Positions 49,085 to 58,807 of a stretch of 64,000 nucleotides of DNA are shown piece after piece (positions within the stretch are counted from its first letter, which is position 1; the number at the start of each line of letters is the position of its first letter). The notes beneath the pieces are model-generated. The model was not told the DNA's origin, ran no database searches, and saw only the letters and a list, made by a program, of their open reading frames with translations. The position numbers were made by a program, and so were the translations under genes. The stretch comes from Mycobacterium sp. 236(2023) (GTDB lineage: Bacteria; Actinomycetota; Actinomycetes; Mycobacteriales; Mycobacteriaceae): the NCBI RefSeq assembly GCF_029623955.1, contig NZ_JARSBP010000006.1, forward strand, positions 124,001 through 188,000. Reading direction: 5' to 3'.

Positions 49085-50302
49085 GTGTCAGCCGATTTTC
49101 AAACCAGTCTTGCCGAATTCCAGCGCATTTTCCGCGAACTCGCCGCCAAAGCCGCCTCCCGCAATCACACCGGTCAGCCTGTTCACGACGAGATCAGGGC
49201 CCTGGCGGCAGCCGGTTTCGGGCGGCTGCGGGTTCCGCTGGAGTACGGCGGTTTCGGCGTCGATCTCCCGACGCTGTTCGAACTTCTCGCCGAGGCGGGC
49301 ACGGCAGACTCCAACGTCCCCCAGATCCTGCGGGGCCACTTCACCACCGTCGAGATCCTGCGACGGTCGCCGTCACTGCGGCAACGTGAGCTGTGGCTGC
49401 GCCGGGCCGCCGACGGAGCCATCTTCGGCAACGCGCAATCCGAACCCGCGTCCGACAGTCCGGACTTCCTGCCGAGCACCCGGCTACACCACGTGGACGG
49501 GCAAGCCGTCATCTCCGGCGTGAAGTACTACTCGACCGGGGCGTTGTACGCCGACTACATTCGCGTGGCGGCCGCGGTCGCGGACTCTGAGGACGGAGAC
49601 GTGACCTTCGCCGTGGTGTCGGCCAACGACCCGCGGGTCACCCATGCCGACGATTGGGACGGTATCGGCCAGCGGCTGACTGGCAGCGGCACCACCTACT
49701 TCGACGCTGTTCCGGTGTCAGAGGACGGTGACCTGGGCCGGTCGAAGTCCAACCTGAGGTCGATCCAGGCATTCGTACAGCTGGTGCATCTGGCCAACCT
49801 TGCCGGCATTGCCCGCAACATCGTCAGCGACGCGGTTGCTTTGCTGAAGTCACGGCAACGCACACACCTGCATGCTCTGTCGGCGAAAGCCGACGAGGAT
49901 CCTGAGGTCCTCGGCGTCGTCGGCAACCTTTACCGGCATGCGCAAACTGCCGATGCGCTTCTCGTTCAGGTCGCCACCGGTCTGGAACGCGCCAACCAGC
50001 TCACCGACGCGGGCCTCGACGCCGAGGACGACTACGCGCGCAATTTCATCGACGTGTCCGCGGCACAGGTCACGATCATCGAGTCGGTACTCGACGCGAG
50101 CACACAGATCTTCAACGCAGGCGGGGCGTCGGCGATCCGCGGGGTCGAAAGCCTCGATCGGCATTGGCGCAACGCGCGCACGCTCGCGTCCCACAATCCG
50201 GTGGTCTACAAGCCCCGGGTCATCGGTGACTTCGTCGTCAACGGCACGACGGCGAAGTCGTTCTACGACAGGAAGCGAGGCCAGCAGCCGTCGAACACGT
50301 AA
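49085..50302 (+). CDS. DszC/SfnC-like flavin monooxygenase (acyl-CoA dehydrogenase fold)
   Basis: 405 aa, GTG start. N-terminal helical domain with IRALAAAGFGRLRVPLEYGG, beta-domain with VISGVKYYSTGALYADYIRV, HADDWDGIGQRLTGSGTT, C-terminal type-2 domain with ASAIRGVESLDRHWRNARTLASHNPVVYKPRVIGD. Intact counterpart of the broken gene at 29269. Likely oxidises sulfur of the imported compound before LLM cleavage, needing reduced flavin from elsewhere. Last gene of importer module 1. Confidence 0.85.
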   Translation: MSADFQTSLAEFQRIFRELAAKAASRNHTGQPVHDEIRALAAAGFGRLRVPLEYGGFGVDLPTLFELLAEAGTADSNVPQILRGHFTTVEILRRSPSLRQRELWLRRAADGAIFGNAQSEPASDSPDFLPSTRLHHVDGQAVISGVKYYSTGALYADYIRVAAAVADSEDGDVTFAVVSANDPRVTHADDWDGIGQRLTGSGTTYFDAVPVSEDGDLGRSKSNLRSIQAFVQLVHLANLAGIARNIVSDAVALLKSRQRTHLHALSAKADEDPEVLGVVGNLYRHAQTADALLVQVATGLERANQLTDAGLDAEDDYARNFIDVSAAQVTIIESVLDASTQIFNAGGASAIRGVESLDRHWRNARTLASHNPVVYKPRVIGDFVVNGTTAKSFYDRKRGQQPSNT

Positions 50303-50330
50303 GCCCAGCTAGTTTTGCGCAGCGCAAGAG

Positions 50331-50365
50331 AAACCGTTGAACGGAGCCGACGGCGCCGCTACCGT
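50331..50365 (+). promoter_or_regulatory. Promoter of importer module 2 with shared AAACCG box
   Basis: TTGAAC (50337-50342), 17-nt spacer, TACCGT (50360-50365), a good sigma-A type pair. The -35 is embedded in AAACCGTTGAACGG (50331-50344), matched at 61728-61741. CCGTT-G-AACGG is a perfect palindrome. TTGCGC-A-GCGCAA, another perfect palindrome, lies just upstream (50315-50327). The UTR to the ATG is about 65 nt. Confidence 0.65.
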
Positions 50366-50438
50366 CCGACAACGGTGCATCGCGAATCAGGGTGCGTACC
50401 AAAGTAACTGACCATCGATGTACATAGGTGACTTTTTC

Positions 50439-52031
50439 ATGTCTCGCTTCCGCACCTTGATCGCCGTCGCCATCTCGGCGATCCTGCTGGCTGCCTGCTC
50501 CGGTCAGCAGCAAGCCCCCACCGCCCCGACCGGGCCCACAGGGGATCCGAATCCCGGCGGCACACTCGTCTTCTCCGACGTCCAGTTCGTCACCGACGCA
50601 CTGAGCACGAACTACACCACGGCGAACCTGCTGTTCCAGATCGTCGACCGGCTCGTGTTCATCGACCCGAAGACCGGCGAGGTCCACCCGTGGTTGGCCG
50701 AGCAGTTCTCTCGCAACGACGACGCCACCCAGTACACGTTCAAGATTCGCGACGGCGTCACCTTCAGCGACGGCACACCGCTGAACGCCGAGGTGGTCAA
50801 GGCGAACTTCGACCAACTGGGCAAGGGCGATCCGGCGAAGAAGATCCCGGCGTTCTCCGACTTCGTCGGCTATGACCGCACCGAGGTCTCCGGAAACACC
50901 GCGACGGTCTTCCTCAGCCGTCCCAACACCAACTTCTACAAGCTGGCCGCCAACGGACGCGCCGCCATCCGCGGACTCTCGACCCTCGCCCTGGACTACG
51001 ACGGCCAGTCGCAGATCGAGAACGTTGTCGGCTCCGGGGCATTCGTCTACGAATCTCAGGTCCCGGACCAAGAGGTGACGCTGCGCAAGCGGCCGGACTA
51101 CGCATGGCCTCCTGCGACGTCACCCAACAAGGGGGCGGCCTACCTGGACAAGATCGTCGTCCGCGTCATCGGCGAACCCGGTCTACGTGCCGGAGCTGTG
51201 CAGTCCAAGCAGGTCGATCTCGCCCGGGGCATCCAGCCGACCGACGAATCAGCATTGGCTGCCAACAACTTCCAGGTGATCCCGGTCGCCGCGCCGTCGC
51301 TCACCGTCAATCTCGTCGCGTTCCGCGTCAACAACGAACTGGTCAGCGATCAGCGAGTGCGCCGGGCCCTGCAACTCGGTGTCGACCGCCAAGCGGTGGT
51401 CGACACCGTTCTGTCACCCAGTTACCGGGCCAGTGACTCGGTTCTCGGCCATGACGATCCGCTCTACACCGACGTCAGCGCCGACATCGGCTACGACCCG
51501 GACAAGGCGGCGGCACTGCTCGACGAGGCTGGCTGGAAGGTCGGCGGGGACGGCACCCGCGAGAAGGACGGCAAGAAACTCGAGGTCACGCTCGCCGCAT
51601 CGAACCAGAGCGTGGTGTTCCGGCCCGCGTTCGAGTTCATCGAATCCGGCTGGCGGGAACTCGGTGTGGCGCTGGTGAATCGAGCGGGTGACACCACCCT
51701 GTTCAACCAGGCCAATACCGACCCATCCGTTCCGCTGCTGGGCACCAGGACGGGCTACAACATCGGCCTGGGCCTGCTCTTCGGCCGCGACAAAGGGAAC
51801 TTGACGTTCGCCAAGAACGAGGACCTGATCGCGCTGTCCGACGAGGAACTCAAGGCCACCGACCCGGCGGTGCTCAAAGACGTCGTGGCCCGCGAGCAGC
51901 AGAAGATCATCGACGAGCAACTCGCACTGATCCTGTGGGACGAGGTGCAGGTGCATTCGGCCGCCCCCAACGTCCACATCGAGTTCAGCAACTACACAGA
52001 ACCGTTGTTCCAAAGCGCTTGGAAAGCCTGA
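50439..52031 (+). CDS. Family-5 solute-binding lipoprotein
   Basis: 530 aa from ATG 50439 (AGGTGA upstream; ATG 50418 in frame is less likely because the signal peptide starts at MSRFRT). Sec signal with lipobox LAAC. SBP blocks: LAEQFSRNDDATQYTFKIRDGVTFSDGTPL, VVGSGAFVYESQV, RALQLGVDRQAVVDTV. Same length class and C terminus as the module 1 protein but a Sec rather than Tat-like signal. First gene of module 2. Confidence 0.88.
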   Translation: MSRFRTLIAVAISAILLAACSGQQQAPTAPTGPTGDPNPGGTLVFSDVQFVTDALSTNYTTANLLFQIVDRLVFIDPKTGEVHPWLAEQFSRNDDATQYTFKIRDGVTFSDGTPLNAEVVKANFDQLGKGDPAKKIPAFSDFVGYDRTEVSGNTATVFLSRPNTNFYKLAANGRAAIRGLSTLALDYDGQSQIENVVGSGAFVYESQVPDQEVTLRKRPDYAWPPATSPNKGAAYLDKIVVRVIGEPGLRAGAVQSKQVDLARGIQPTDESALAANNFQVIPVAAPSLTVNLVAFRVNNELVSDQRVRRALQLGVDRQAVVDTVLSPSYRASDSVLGHDDPLYTDVSADIGYDPDKAAALLDEAGWKVGGDGTREKDGKKLEVTLAASNQSVVFRPAFEFIESGWRELGVALVNRAGDTTLFNQANTDPSVPLLGTRTGYNIGLGLLFGRDKGNLTFAKNEDLIALSDEELKATDPAVLKDVVAREQQKIIDEQLALILWDEVQVHSAAPNVHIEFSNYTEPLFQSAWKA

Positions 52032-52999
52032 TGCTGCGGTACACGTTCGCCCGGATCGGACAGTCGGCACTCGTGCTGCTGCTCGCGTTCACCGTCATCT
52101 TCTGGGGCGTGACGATCCTGCCCGCGGACCCGGTGACGATCTTCGTCGCCAAGGGCGAGGGTTACTTCAACCCCGACGTCGTGACGCAGGTGAAGGAGTA
52201 CTACGGATACGACCGTCCGGCATGGGTCCAGTACTGGTCGCAGCTCACGCAGCTGCTGCAGGGCAACTTCGGGTTCTCACTGTCGAGCGGCGAATCCGTG
52301 ACGAGCCGCATCGGCAGCGTGATCGGCGAGACGCTCAAGCTCGCGTCGACTGCAACGGTGCTGGCCCTGGCCTTCGCGATCAGCATCGTGCTCCTGGCCA
52401 CAACGGGCAAGGCGGAATGGCTGCGGACGTTCATCCGCAGCATCCCGCCACTGTTCAGTGCCGTTCCGACATTCTGGCTCGGATTGGTTGTGCTGCAGAT
52501 CTTCTCCGTCCAGCTCGGCCTCTTCTCGATGTTCCCGGACGGGTCGCTGGCCTCACTGCTGATCCCCTCCCTGGTTCTGGCAGTCCCGATCTCGGCGCCG
52601 ATCGCCCAGGTCCTGCTCAAGAACGCCGAGGCCACCCTGTCGCTGCCGCACGTGAATACCGCACGGGCCAAGGGCGGATCGCCGGGGTGGGTGATCCGCA
52701 AGCACGTGTTGAAGAACGCCGCCGGCCCGGCACTGACCGTGACTGCGACAACCATCGGCGCACTGCTCGGCGGGTCCGTGATCACCGAGACCGTATTCTC
52801 CCGCTCAGGTTTGGGGACGGTGCTGCTGGATGCGGTGTCCACCCAGGACATCTCCTTGATCCAGGGCCTGGTGCTCCTGACGACGGTTGTGATTGTCGGC
52901 GCAAACCTGTTGGTGGACCTCATCTATCCGATCCTGGATCCGCGCGTGACCAAGACGTCGCACCGCGGCTTCAACACACGACTGGGCAGGTTCACGTGA
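52031..52999 (+). CDS. Dpp/Opp-type ABC importer permease (DppB-like)
   Basis: 322 aa, ATG sharing one base with the SBP stop (TGATG). TM1 LVLLLAFTVIFWGVTILP, region VTIFVAKGEGYFNPDVVTQVKEYYGYDRP, TPPLFSAVPTFWLGLVVLQIF-like segment (IPPLFSAVPTFWLG), EAA loop SLPHVNTARAKGGSPGWVIRKHVLKN, ending ANLLVDLIYPILDPRV. Closely parallels 44155-45174. Confidence 0.9.
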   Translation: MLRYTFARIGQSALVLLLAFTVIFWGVTILPADPVTIFVAKGEGYFNPDVVTQVKEYYGYDRPAWVQYWSQLTQLLQGNFGFSLSSGESVTSRIGSVIGETLKLASTATVLALAFAISIVLLATTGKAEWLRTFIRSIPPLFSAVPTFWLGLVVLQIFSVQLGLFSMFPDGSLASLLIPSLVLAVPISAPIAQVLLKNAEATLSLPHVNTARAKGGSPGWVIRKHVLKNAAGPALTVTATTIGALLGGSVITETVFSRSGLGTVLLDAVSTQDISLIQGLVLLTTVVIVGANLLVDLIYPILDPRVTKTSHRGFNTRLGRFT

Positions 53000-53895
53000 G
53001 TCTGGAAGCCAGCGAGACGTTTGCAGCCGCGGAGCTGGCGACGCGCAATGACACCGCGGCGCCGAGGGGCCCGGACCGGAACTGGCGAGCCGCGCTGCGC
53101 GACACACCCTGGTCGGTGCGACTGTCGGCCGCTCTACTGGTCCTTGTCGCCGCGTGGGCGATCGCGCCTGGCTTGTTCACCGACCAGGATCCATTGAAGG
53201 GCAACCACCTTGACAAGTTCCAGGCTCCGAGCGTGGCCCACTGGTTCGGCACCGACCACCTCGGTCGCGACGTACTCGCGCGCGTCATCTACGGAACGTC
53301 ACATACGATTCTGACCGCGGGCATCGCTGTGGCGGTAGGCCTCGTGGTGGGCAGCGTCATCGGCATCCTGGCCGGCGTCTCCGGCCCTGTCGTCGACGCG
53401 GTCGGGATGCGGGTCAGCGACGTGCTTCTCGCGCTGCCCGCATTCTTGATCTCGATCTGGATTGTCACTGCCTATGGCCCCGGCCCGTTGTCGGTCGGGA
53501 TCGGCGTCGGCATCGGCTCGATCGCCATCTTCGCCCGGGTGTTCCGAGCCGAGGTGTTGCGGGTTCGCGCGCTGGACTACGTCGAGGCCGCGTTCCTGTC
53601 CGGCGAGACGCGGTGGTCGGTCATCCGGCGCCACATCGTTCCGAACGCCGTCGGCGCGGTCGTCGCCCTCGCTGTCATCGATCTCAGCGCGGCGATCCTG
53701 GCCATCTCGGCCCTGGGCTACCTCGGGTACAGCGCACCGCCGCCGACCCCCGAATGGGGATTGCTCGTCGCGGAGGGCCGTAACTACCTCGCCAACGCAT
53801 GGTGGCTGACGTCGCTGCCGGGCGTCGTCATCGTCGTCGTGATCGTCGCACTCGGCGCCGTCAGCCGCCGCATTCTCAAGTTCAACCACATCTGA
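52996..53895 (+). CDS. Dpp/Opp-type ABC importer permease (DppC-like)
   Basis: 299 aa, GTG 52996 overlapping the previous stop (GTGA). Cytosolic ~45 residues, TM1 LSAALLVLVAAWAIAPGLF, HWFGTDHLGRDVLARVIYGTSH, EAA loop YVEAAFLSGETRWSVIRRHIVPN, and SAPPPTPEWGLLVAEGRNYL near the end. The open frame upstream (52222-52995) is shadow of the DppB gene. Confidence 0.9.
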   Translation: MSLEASETFAAAELATRNDTAAPRGPDRNWRAALRDTPWSVRLSAALLVLVAAWAIAPGLFTDQDPLKGNHLDKFQAPSVAHWFGTDHLGRDVLARVIYGTSHTILTAGIAVAVGLVVGSVIGILAGVSGPVVDAVGMRVSDVLLALPAFLISIWIVTAYGPGPLSVGIGVGIGSIAIFARVFRAEVLRVRALDYVEAAFLSGETRWSVIRRHIVPNAVGAVVALAVIDLSAAILAISALGYLGYSAPPPTPEWGLLVAEGRNYLANAWWLTSLPGVVIVVVIVALGAVSRRILKFNHI

Positions 53896-53909
53896 TCGGG
53901 AGCAACCGC

Positions 53910-55538
53910 ATGCCAGAACCGCTTCTCGAACTGTCCGACCTCGTGGTGACCTATCCTGGGCCGTCGGTGGATGCGCGACCCAAGGTAGCGCTCGATCATG
54001 TGAACCTGGTCGTCAACCGCGGCGAATTCGTCGCCGTGGTCGGCGAATCCGGCTCGGGTAAGACCACCTTGGCGAACACCGTGGTCGGATTGCTTCCCGG
54101 ATCGGCGACTGTCACCGCTGCCACCCTGACTCTGGGCGGACGCAACACCCTCGGACTGAGCGAGCGGGAGTGGAGCCGGATCCGCGGTCGCACAGTCGGC
54201 CTCGTCCCCCAGGATCCCGGGGCGTCGCTGAATCCGGTGCGCACCATCGGATCTCAACTCGCGGAAGTGTTCGAGCTCCGCGCGAAGCGGCTCAGCCGCC
54301 GGGAGATCAAGCAGCGGTCCATCGCGATCCTCGAAGAGGTCGAGATCGACCAGCCCGAACGCCGGCTCAAGCAATACCCCGGTGAGCTGTCCGGCGGTAT
54401 GCGACAGCGAGTACTGATCGCGATCGCGTTCGGATTGAACCCCGACCTCATCGTCGCGGACGAACCGACGTCGGCGCTCGACGTGACCGTGCAGGCCAGC
54501 GTGCTGCGGATTTTTGATCGACTGGTCTCCGAGCACGGCTCCACCGTGCTGTTCGTGACCCACGACATCGGGGTCGCCACCGATCACGCGTCACGGGTGA
54601 TCGTGATGCGTCACGGCGCCGTCGTGGAGGACGCGCCGGTCGAGACGATCGTCACCGAACCACAATCCGAGTACGCGACACGGCTCATCCGCCGTATCGG
54701 CGCCATCGCCCGACCCGAACGCGATGCGACGGAGCCGCACGGTGAGACGGTCATCGACGTGGCAGGGGCCACCAAGGAATACCGGCTCTCCGGGCGGACG
54801 ACATTCGCGGCTGCAGCCGATATCAGCCTGCGGGTGCGGCGAGGCGAAACCGTGGCGCTGGTCGGCGAATCCGGCTCGGGCAAGTCCACCACCGCGAAAA
54901 TGATCATCGGTCTCACCAAACCCACTAGCGGCTCGGTCACCGTGCTCGGGCGCGACATCGCCGCGCTGTCCCATCGAGCCCGTCGCGAACACTGGCGCGA
55001 CATCCAATTCGTCTACCAGAACCCGGATTCGGCACTCGACCCGCGCTGGACCGTTCAGCAGATCCTCGACACCCCGCTGACGTCGTATGGCCTGCACGAC
55101 AGAAAGGAACGCACCGAACGCATCGCCGAGGCGCTCGACGGCGTCAACCTCTCGGCAGACAAGCTCGAACGGCGCGCCGCCGAACTGTCGGGCGGCGAGC
55201 GGCAGCGCGTCGCGATCGCCCGCGCCCTGGTGGTCCGGCCTCAGGTGATCGTGCTCGACGAACCGCTGTCCGCCCTCGACGTCGTCACGCAGGACCAGAT
55301 CATCGGTCTGCTACTGCGCCTGCAGTCGGAGCGCGACTTGACATATCTGTTCATCTCGCACGACCTGTCGGTCGTCAAACGGCTGGCACACCACGTCGTC
55401 GTCCTGAAGTCCGGCCAGGTCGTCGAAACAGGTTCGACAGCAGACGTTTTCGAGGCTCCGCAAGCCGACTACACGCGCGCACTGCTGGACGCCATCCCCG
55501 GCCGTCGGCTGGCCGCTCTCGCGCTGGCGGCATCGTGA
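53910..55538 (+). CDS. Fused double ATPase of Dpp/Opp-type importer (DppD-DppF)
   Basis: 542 aa from ATG 53910 (GGGAGC upstream). NBD1: GESGSGKTT near 44-52, LSGGMRQRV, LIVADEPTSALD, FVTHDIGV. NBD2: GESGSGKST near 321-329, LSGGERQRV, VIVLDEPLSALD, FISHDLSV. Both sites look catalytically competent, including DEP in NBD2 where the module 1 protein has DEA. Drives the module 2 permeases. Its stop overlaps the LLM start as GTGA. Confidence 0.91.
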   Translation: MPEPLLELSDLVVTYPGPSVDARPKVALDHVNLVVNRGEFVAVVGESGSGKTTLANTVVGLLPGSATVTAATLTLGGRNTLGLSEREWSRIRGRTVGLVPQDPGASLNPVRTIGSQLAEVFELRAKRLSRREIKQRSIAILEEVEIDQPERRLKQYPGELSGGMRQRVLIAIAFGLNPDLIVADEPTSALDVTVQASVLRIFDRLVSEHGSTVLFVTHDIGVATDHASRVIVMRHGAVVEDAPVETIVTEPQSEYATRLIRRIGAIARPERDATEPHGETVIDVAGATKEYRLSGRTTFAAAADISLRVRRGETVALVGESGSGKSTTAKMIIGLTKPTSGSVTVLGRDIAALSHRARREHWRDIQFVYQNPDSALDPRWTVQQILDTPLTSYGLHDRKERTERIAEALDGVNLSADKLERRAAELSGGERQRVAIARALVVRPQVIVLDEPLSALDVVTQDQIIGLLLRLQSERDLTYLFISHDLSVVKRLAHHVVVLKSGQVVETGSTADVFEAPQADYTRALLDAIPGRRLAALALAAS

Positions 55539-56875
55539 CGTCGACCTTCTTCGTCTCCTCGGAGTTCCATTTCGCCGACCGCTTCCCGCGATGGAAGCAC
55601 GCCCCGGAGGACGATCTGCCCAGCGAACGGCACCGGGGCAAGGCACGTTTCGCCGCCGAGCTGGAAGACCTCGGATTCGACGCCGTGTTCGTCGCCGATT
55701 TCGCCGGCCTGAACCGCACGCAGATCCGCTACTCAGGGCCTCGGTCGTTCGAACCGCTCACGCTCGCGGCCTATCTCGCCGCTCACACCGAGAGCATCGG
55801 GCTCGTCATCACGTTGTCCACGCAGTTCAGCGAACCGTATACGGTGGCTCGAGAACTGACGTCGTTGAACCGGCTGTCTGGCGGCCGGGCCGGATGGAAT
55901 GTCGTGACCTCCTTCAACGGTGAGGTCAACTACGGCTACACCGAGATTCCCTCTCCTGCCGAACGATACGCCCGCGCGAGGGAGTTTCTCGACGTGACCA
56001 AGGCGCTATGGTCGTCCTGGCGGGACGGCGCCATCGTCGCAGACCGGCGCACCGAGGTGTACGCCGACAACGAACGAATCACCGACATCGGCTGGGCCGG
56101 TGATCACTTCAGGGTCAAGCAGGCGCTCGACCTGCCGCCGAGCCCGCAGGGATTTCCGCTGATCGCCCAGGCCGGCGCGTCGGACACCGGCATCGATTTC
56201 GCGGCCGAATCGGCCGAGGTCGTCTTCGTCGCAAGTCCCGACTTCGAGGCGGGCAGGCAGTACTACCGCCGCCTCAAGGCCGCGGTGGTGGCGAACGGCC
56301 GAGACGCCGACGATCTCAAGGTACTGCCCGGCATCCGGATATACCTGGGTGATGACGACGAACAAGCCTGGGCAGCTTACCGTTCCGAGTTGACCGAACT
56401 GGATCTCGAACGTGCCAGGGTGGCGATCACCTACGAGGTGCCGGGGCTCGACCTCAGCGATCTGCGCCTCGATGCCACGATTCCTCTCTCACGGTTCCCG
56501 ACCAAGGAGGAGCTCGAACGCCACGGTCGTCGGGTCAGCCGTGCGCTGATCTACCGCAGCTGGGTCGAGGACGGCACGTACGCCAGGTTGCGGGACTTCC
56601 TGCTGCGATACGCGACGTCATTCGGGCATTTCCAGGTCATCGGGACGGCCGAACATGCGGCGGAGACCATCGCGGCTTGGATCGACGGCGGCGCCTCCGA
56701 CGGGTTCATTCTGCTCGGTGGATCAAGTTTCGACCGCATCGCCGGTGACCTGCTCCCCTTGCTCCGTCAGCGTGGCATCTTCCGGGACGGCCCAACGCCC
56801 CCGGGTCGCCTGCGTGAGCGGCTCGGTACCCGGACACCGGGCCTGCCGCACTCGCGCGCCGCCCTCGCATACTGA
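55535..56875 (+). CDS. LLM-class FMN-dependent monooxygenase, DszA/NtaA type
   Basis: 446 aa, GTG start coupled to the ATPase. STFFVSSEFHFADRFPRWKHAPED, ITLSTQFSEPYTVARELTSL, LNRLSGGRAGWNVVTSFNGEVNYG, QAGASDTGIDFAAESAEVVFVA, GTAEHAAETIAAWIDGGASDGFIL. The NGEVNYG block is shared with 31310-32647. Followed after 11 nt by another LLM, so two different cleavage enzymes serve one importer. Confidence 0.86.
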   Translation: MTSTFFVSSEFHFADRFPRWKHAPEDDLPSERHRGKARFAAELEDLGFDAVFVADFAGLNRTQIRYSGPRSFEPLTLAAYLAAHTESIGLVITLSTQFSEPYTVARELTSLNRLSGGRAGWNVVTSFNGEVNYGYTEIPSPAERYARAREFLDVTKALWSSWRDGAIVADRRTEVYADNERITDIGWAGDHFRVKQALDLPPSPQGFPLIAQAGASDTGIDFAAESAEVVFVASPDFEAGRQYYRRLKAAVVANGRDADDLKVLPGIRIYLGDDDEQAWAAYRSELTELDLERARVAITYEVPGLDLSDLRLDATIPLSRFPTKEELERHGRRVSRALIYRSWVEDGTYARLRDFLLRYATSFGHFQVIGTAEHAAETIAAWIDGGASDGFILLGGSSFDRIAGDLLPLLRQRGIFRDGPTPPGRLRERLGTRTPGLPHSRAALAY

Positions 56876-56886
56876 TAGGACTCGAC

Positions 56887-58290
56887 ATGCCCCGGCCTCG
56901 GCTGATCCTCAACGCCTTCACGATGAACACCGCCACCCATGTGTCGTACGGCGCGTGGCGCAACCCCGACACACGAAGCGTCGAGTTCGACCAACTCGAC
57001 CCGTGGGTGGAACTCGTCAAACTGTTGGAACGCGGCAAGTTCGACTCGGTGTTCTTTGCCGATGTTGTCGGGCTTTACGACGACTATCGGGGCGGATGGG
57101 ATACCTACCTTCGGGAAGGCCTGCAGATCCCCAACCACGACCCGTCGGCGATCCTGTCTGCGCTCGCGCTGTCGACCGAGCACCTCGGCTTGGTCATCAC
57201 GAGTTCCATCCTGCAGGACCACCCATTCTCGTTCGCCCGTAAGATCTCCACGCTCGACCACGCCTCTAAGGGCCGCATCGGCTGGAACGTCGTCACCAGT
57301 GCCCTGCGCAACTCCGCACGCAACTTCGGGCTCACCGATCGGGAAGAGCACGACGCCCGCTACGAATGGGCCGAGGAGTACACCGAGGTCGTGTACAAGC
57401 TGTGGGAAGGCTCGTGGGACGACGGCGCACTGGTCCGAGACCGCGACAACGGCGTGCACGCCGACCCCGACAGGGTCCACAAGATCAACCACGTGGGCCC
57501 GCGCTATCGCGTCGAGGGTCCGCACCTCAGTTTCCCCTCCCCGCAACGTACTCCGGTCCTCTTCCAGGCCGGGACATCCTCTGCCGGTAGGGCCTTCGCT
57601 GCGCGGCACGCTGAAGGCGTGTTCATCAATGCTGCGTCGCCGCAGGGGGCACGCGTGGTCATCGAGGACACCCGCGCCAAGGCGGTGGCTGCCGGACGCC
57701 GCCCCGAGGACGTCAAGTTCTTCCAGGGGTTGTCGTTCGTCGTCGGCTCCACAGAGGCCGAAGCCCGGCAGAGAGCGAGCGAACTCGACGAGTATCTCAG
57801 CGTCGACGGCCTGATCGCCCACCGCAGCGGCGGCATCGGCATCGACCTCGGCGGACTCGATCACGACACTCCGATCGGCGACCTCGCCGACCAAGTGCAG
57901 GGCACGCGCAGCACCATCGAGGCGCTCGTCAACGCCGCGCCACCCGGGACGAATCCGACTATCGCCGATCTGGTCAGGCAGCAACAGGAGGCGACGCGCG
58001 TCGTCGGCACGCCAGATCAGATCGCCGACCGCCTCCAAGAGTGGCAGGATGCGGGCGTCGACGGTCTGAACATCCGCTACATCACCACCCCGGGAAGCTT
58101 CGCCGACTTCATCGACCACGTCGTACCCGAACTGCAGTCCCGTGGCCTGGCCCAAACCGAATACCGTTCGGGCACTCTGCGCGACAAGCTATTCGATGGC
58201 GGACCCGCACTGCCGGACCGCCATCCCGCCCGGCAGTGGCGTGGACACTTCAGTTCTCCGGCAACTGCATCGATCGTTTCAAGCTCCTAG
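56887..58290 (+). CDS. LLM-class FMN-dependent monooxygenase, NtaA/DszA type
   Basis: 467 aa, the longest LLM here. PRPRLILNAFTMNTATHVSYGAWRNPD at the N terminus, YDDYRGGWDTYLREGLQIPNHDP insert, LDHASKGRIGWNVVTSALRNSARNFG, FQAGTSSAGRAFAARHAEGVF, GTPDQIADRLQEWQDAGVDGLNI. The YRGGWDTYLREGLQ insert is typical of the nitrilotriacetate/dibenzothiophene-sulfone subgroup. Last gene of module 2; 169 nt without a gene follow, which show only an AGGGAGA SD for the next ORF. Confidence 0.86.
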   Translation: MPRPRLILNAFTMNTATHVSYGAWRNPDTRSVEFDQLDPWVELVKLLERGKFDSVFFADVVGLYDDYRGGWDTYLREGLQIPNHDPSAILSALALSTEHLGLVITSSILQDHPFSFARKISTLDHASKGRIGWNVVTSALRNSARNFGLTDREEHDARYEWAEEYTEVVYKLWEGSWDDGALVRDRDNGVHADPDRVHKINHVGPRYRVEGPHLSFPSPQRTPVLFQAGTSSAGRAFAARHAEGVFINAASPQGARVVIEDTRAKAVAAGRRPEDVKFFQGLSFVVGSTEAEARQRASELDEYLSVDGLIAHRSGGIGIDLGGLDHDTPIGDLADQVQGTRSTIEALVNAAPPGTNPTIADLVRQQQEATRVVGTPDQIADRLQEWQDAGVDGLNIRYITTPGSFADFIDHVVPELQSRGLAQTEYRSGTLRDKLFDGGPALPDRHPARQWRGHFSSPATASIVSSS

Positions 58291-58459
58291 ACGGGTTCGC
58301 CGCAGCGAGAATGTAAGGCAGCAAGTGGTTTTCAGGATCTCCACCTGCGGTTTTCTGATCTTGATGACTCACCGATGCCGAACTCGTACCCAACGAAATC
58401 CATTGCATGTCAACATCTGTAACCACCATACCGTTCTGGACAAGGGAGACGACGATCCG

Positions 58460-58807
58460 ATGAGAACAACACCGCAGATCCACGTGATGAGACGCACATT
58501 GGCCCTTGGAGTCGGGTCCTGCTCTGCTGCAGCAGCATTCCTTGCCCTCGCCGGCGGGGTCGCAGGTGCTGAGGTCGAAGAGATCGCCCCGGGTCCCGTC
58601 GTCTCGAGCCGCCAGGCTTCGGAGATCTCGGTGGTACGTATCAATGACTACGGTGTCGCCCGCGGCATCTCGGAGGCACGCGTGGCCGATGCGGGTGTCG
58701 TCAGCGCCGTCGGGGAGGTCCGCGACAGCACCAAGGCAGTTGTCGGCGGGACCGCCTCGGCTTTCGACGGCGGATGGCCCTCGGGGCCCGGCATCGGCGA
58801 TTGGTGA
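58460..58807 (+). CDS. Small exported protein of unknown function
   Basis: 115 aa from ATG 58460 with AGGGAGA upstream. Signal peptide: basic start, hydrophobic LALGVGSCSAAAAFLALAGG, probable cleavage after VAGA. The mature ~75 residues are acidic with SEISVVRINDYGVARGISEARVADAGVVSAVGEVRDSTKAVVG; no Cys in the mature part. No family recognised. Its stop codon touches the stop of the convergent deacetylase (TGATCA). Expression relative to module 2 is unclear. Confidence 0.6.
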   Translation: MRTTPQIHVMRRTLALGVGSCSAAAAFLALAGGVAGAEVEEIAPGPVVSSRQASEISVVRINDYGVARGISEARVADAGVVSAVGEVRDSTKAVVGGTASAFDGGWPSGPGIGDW

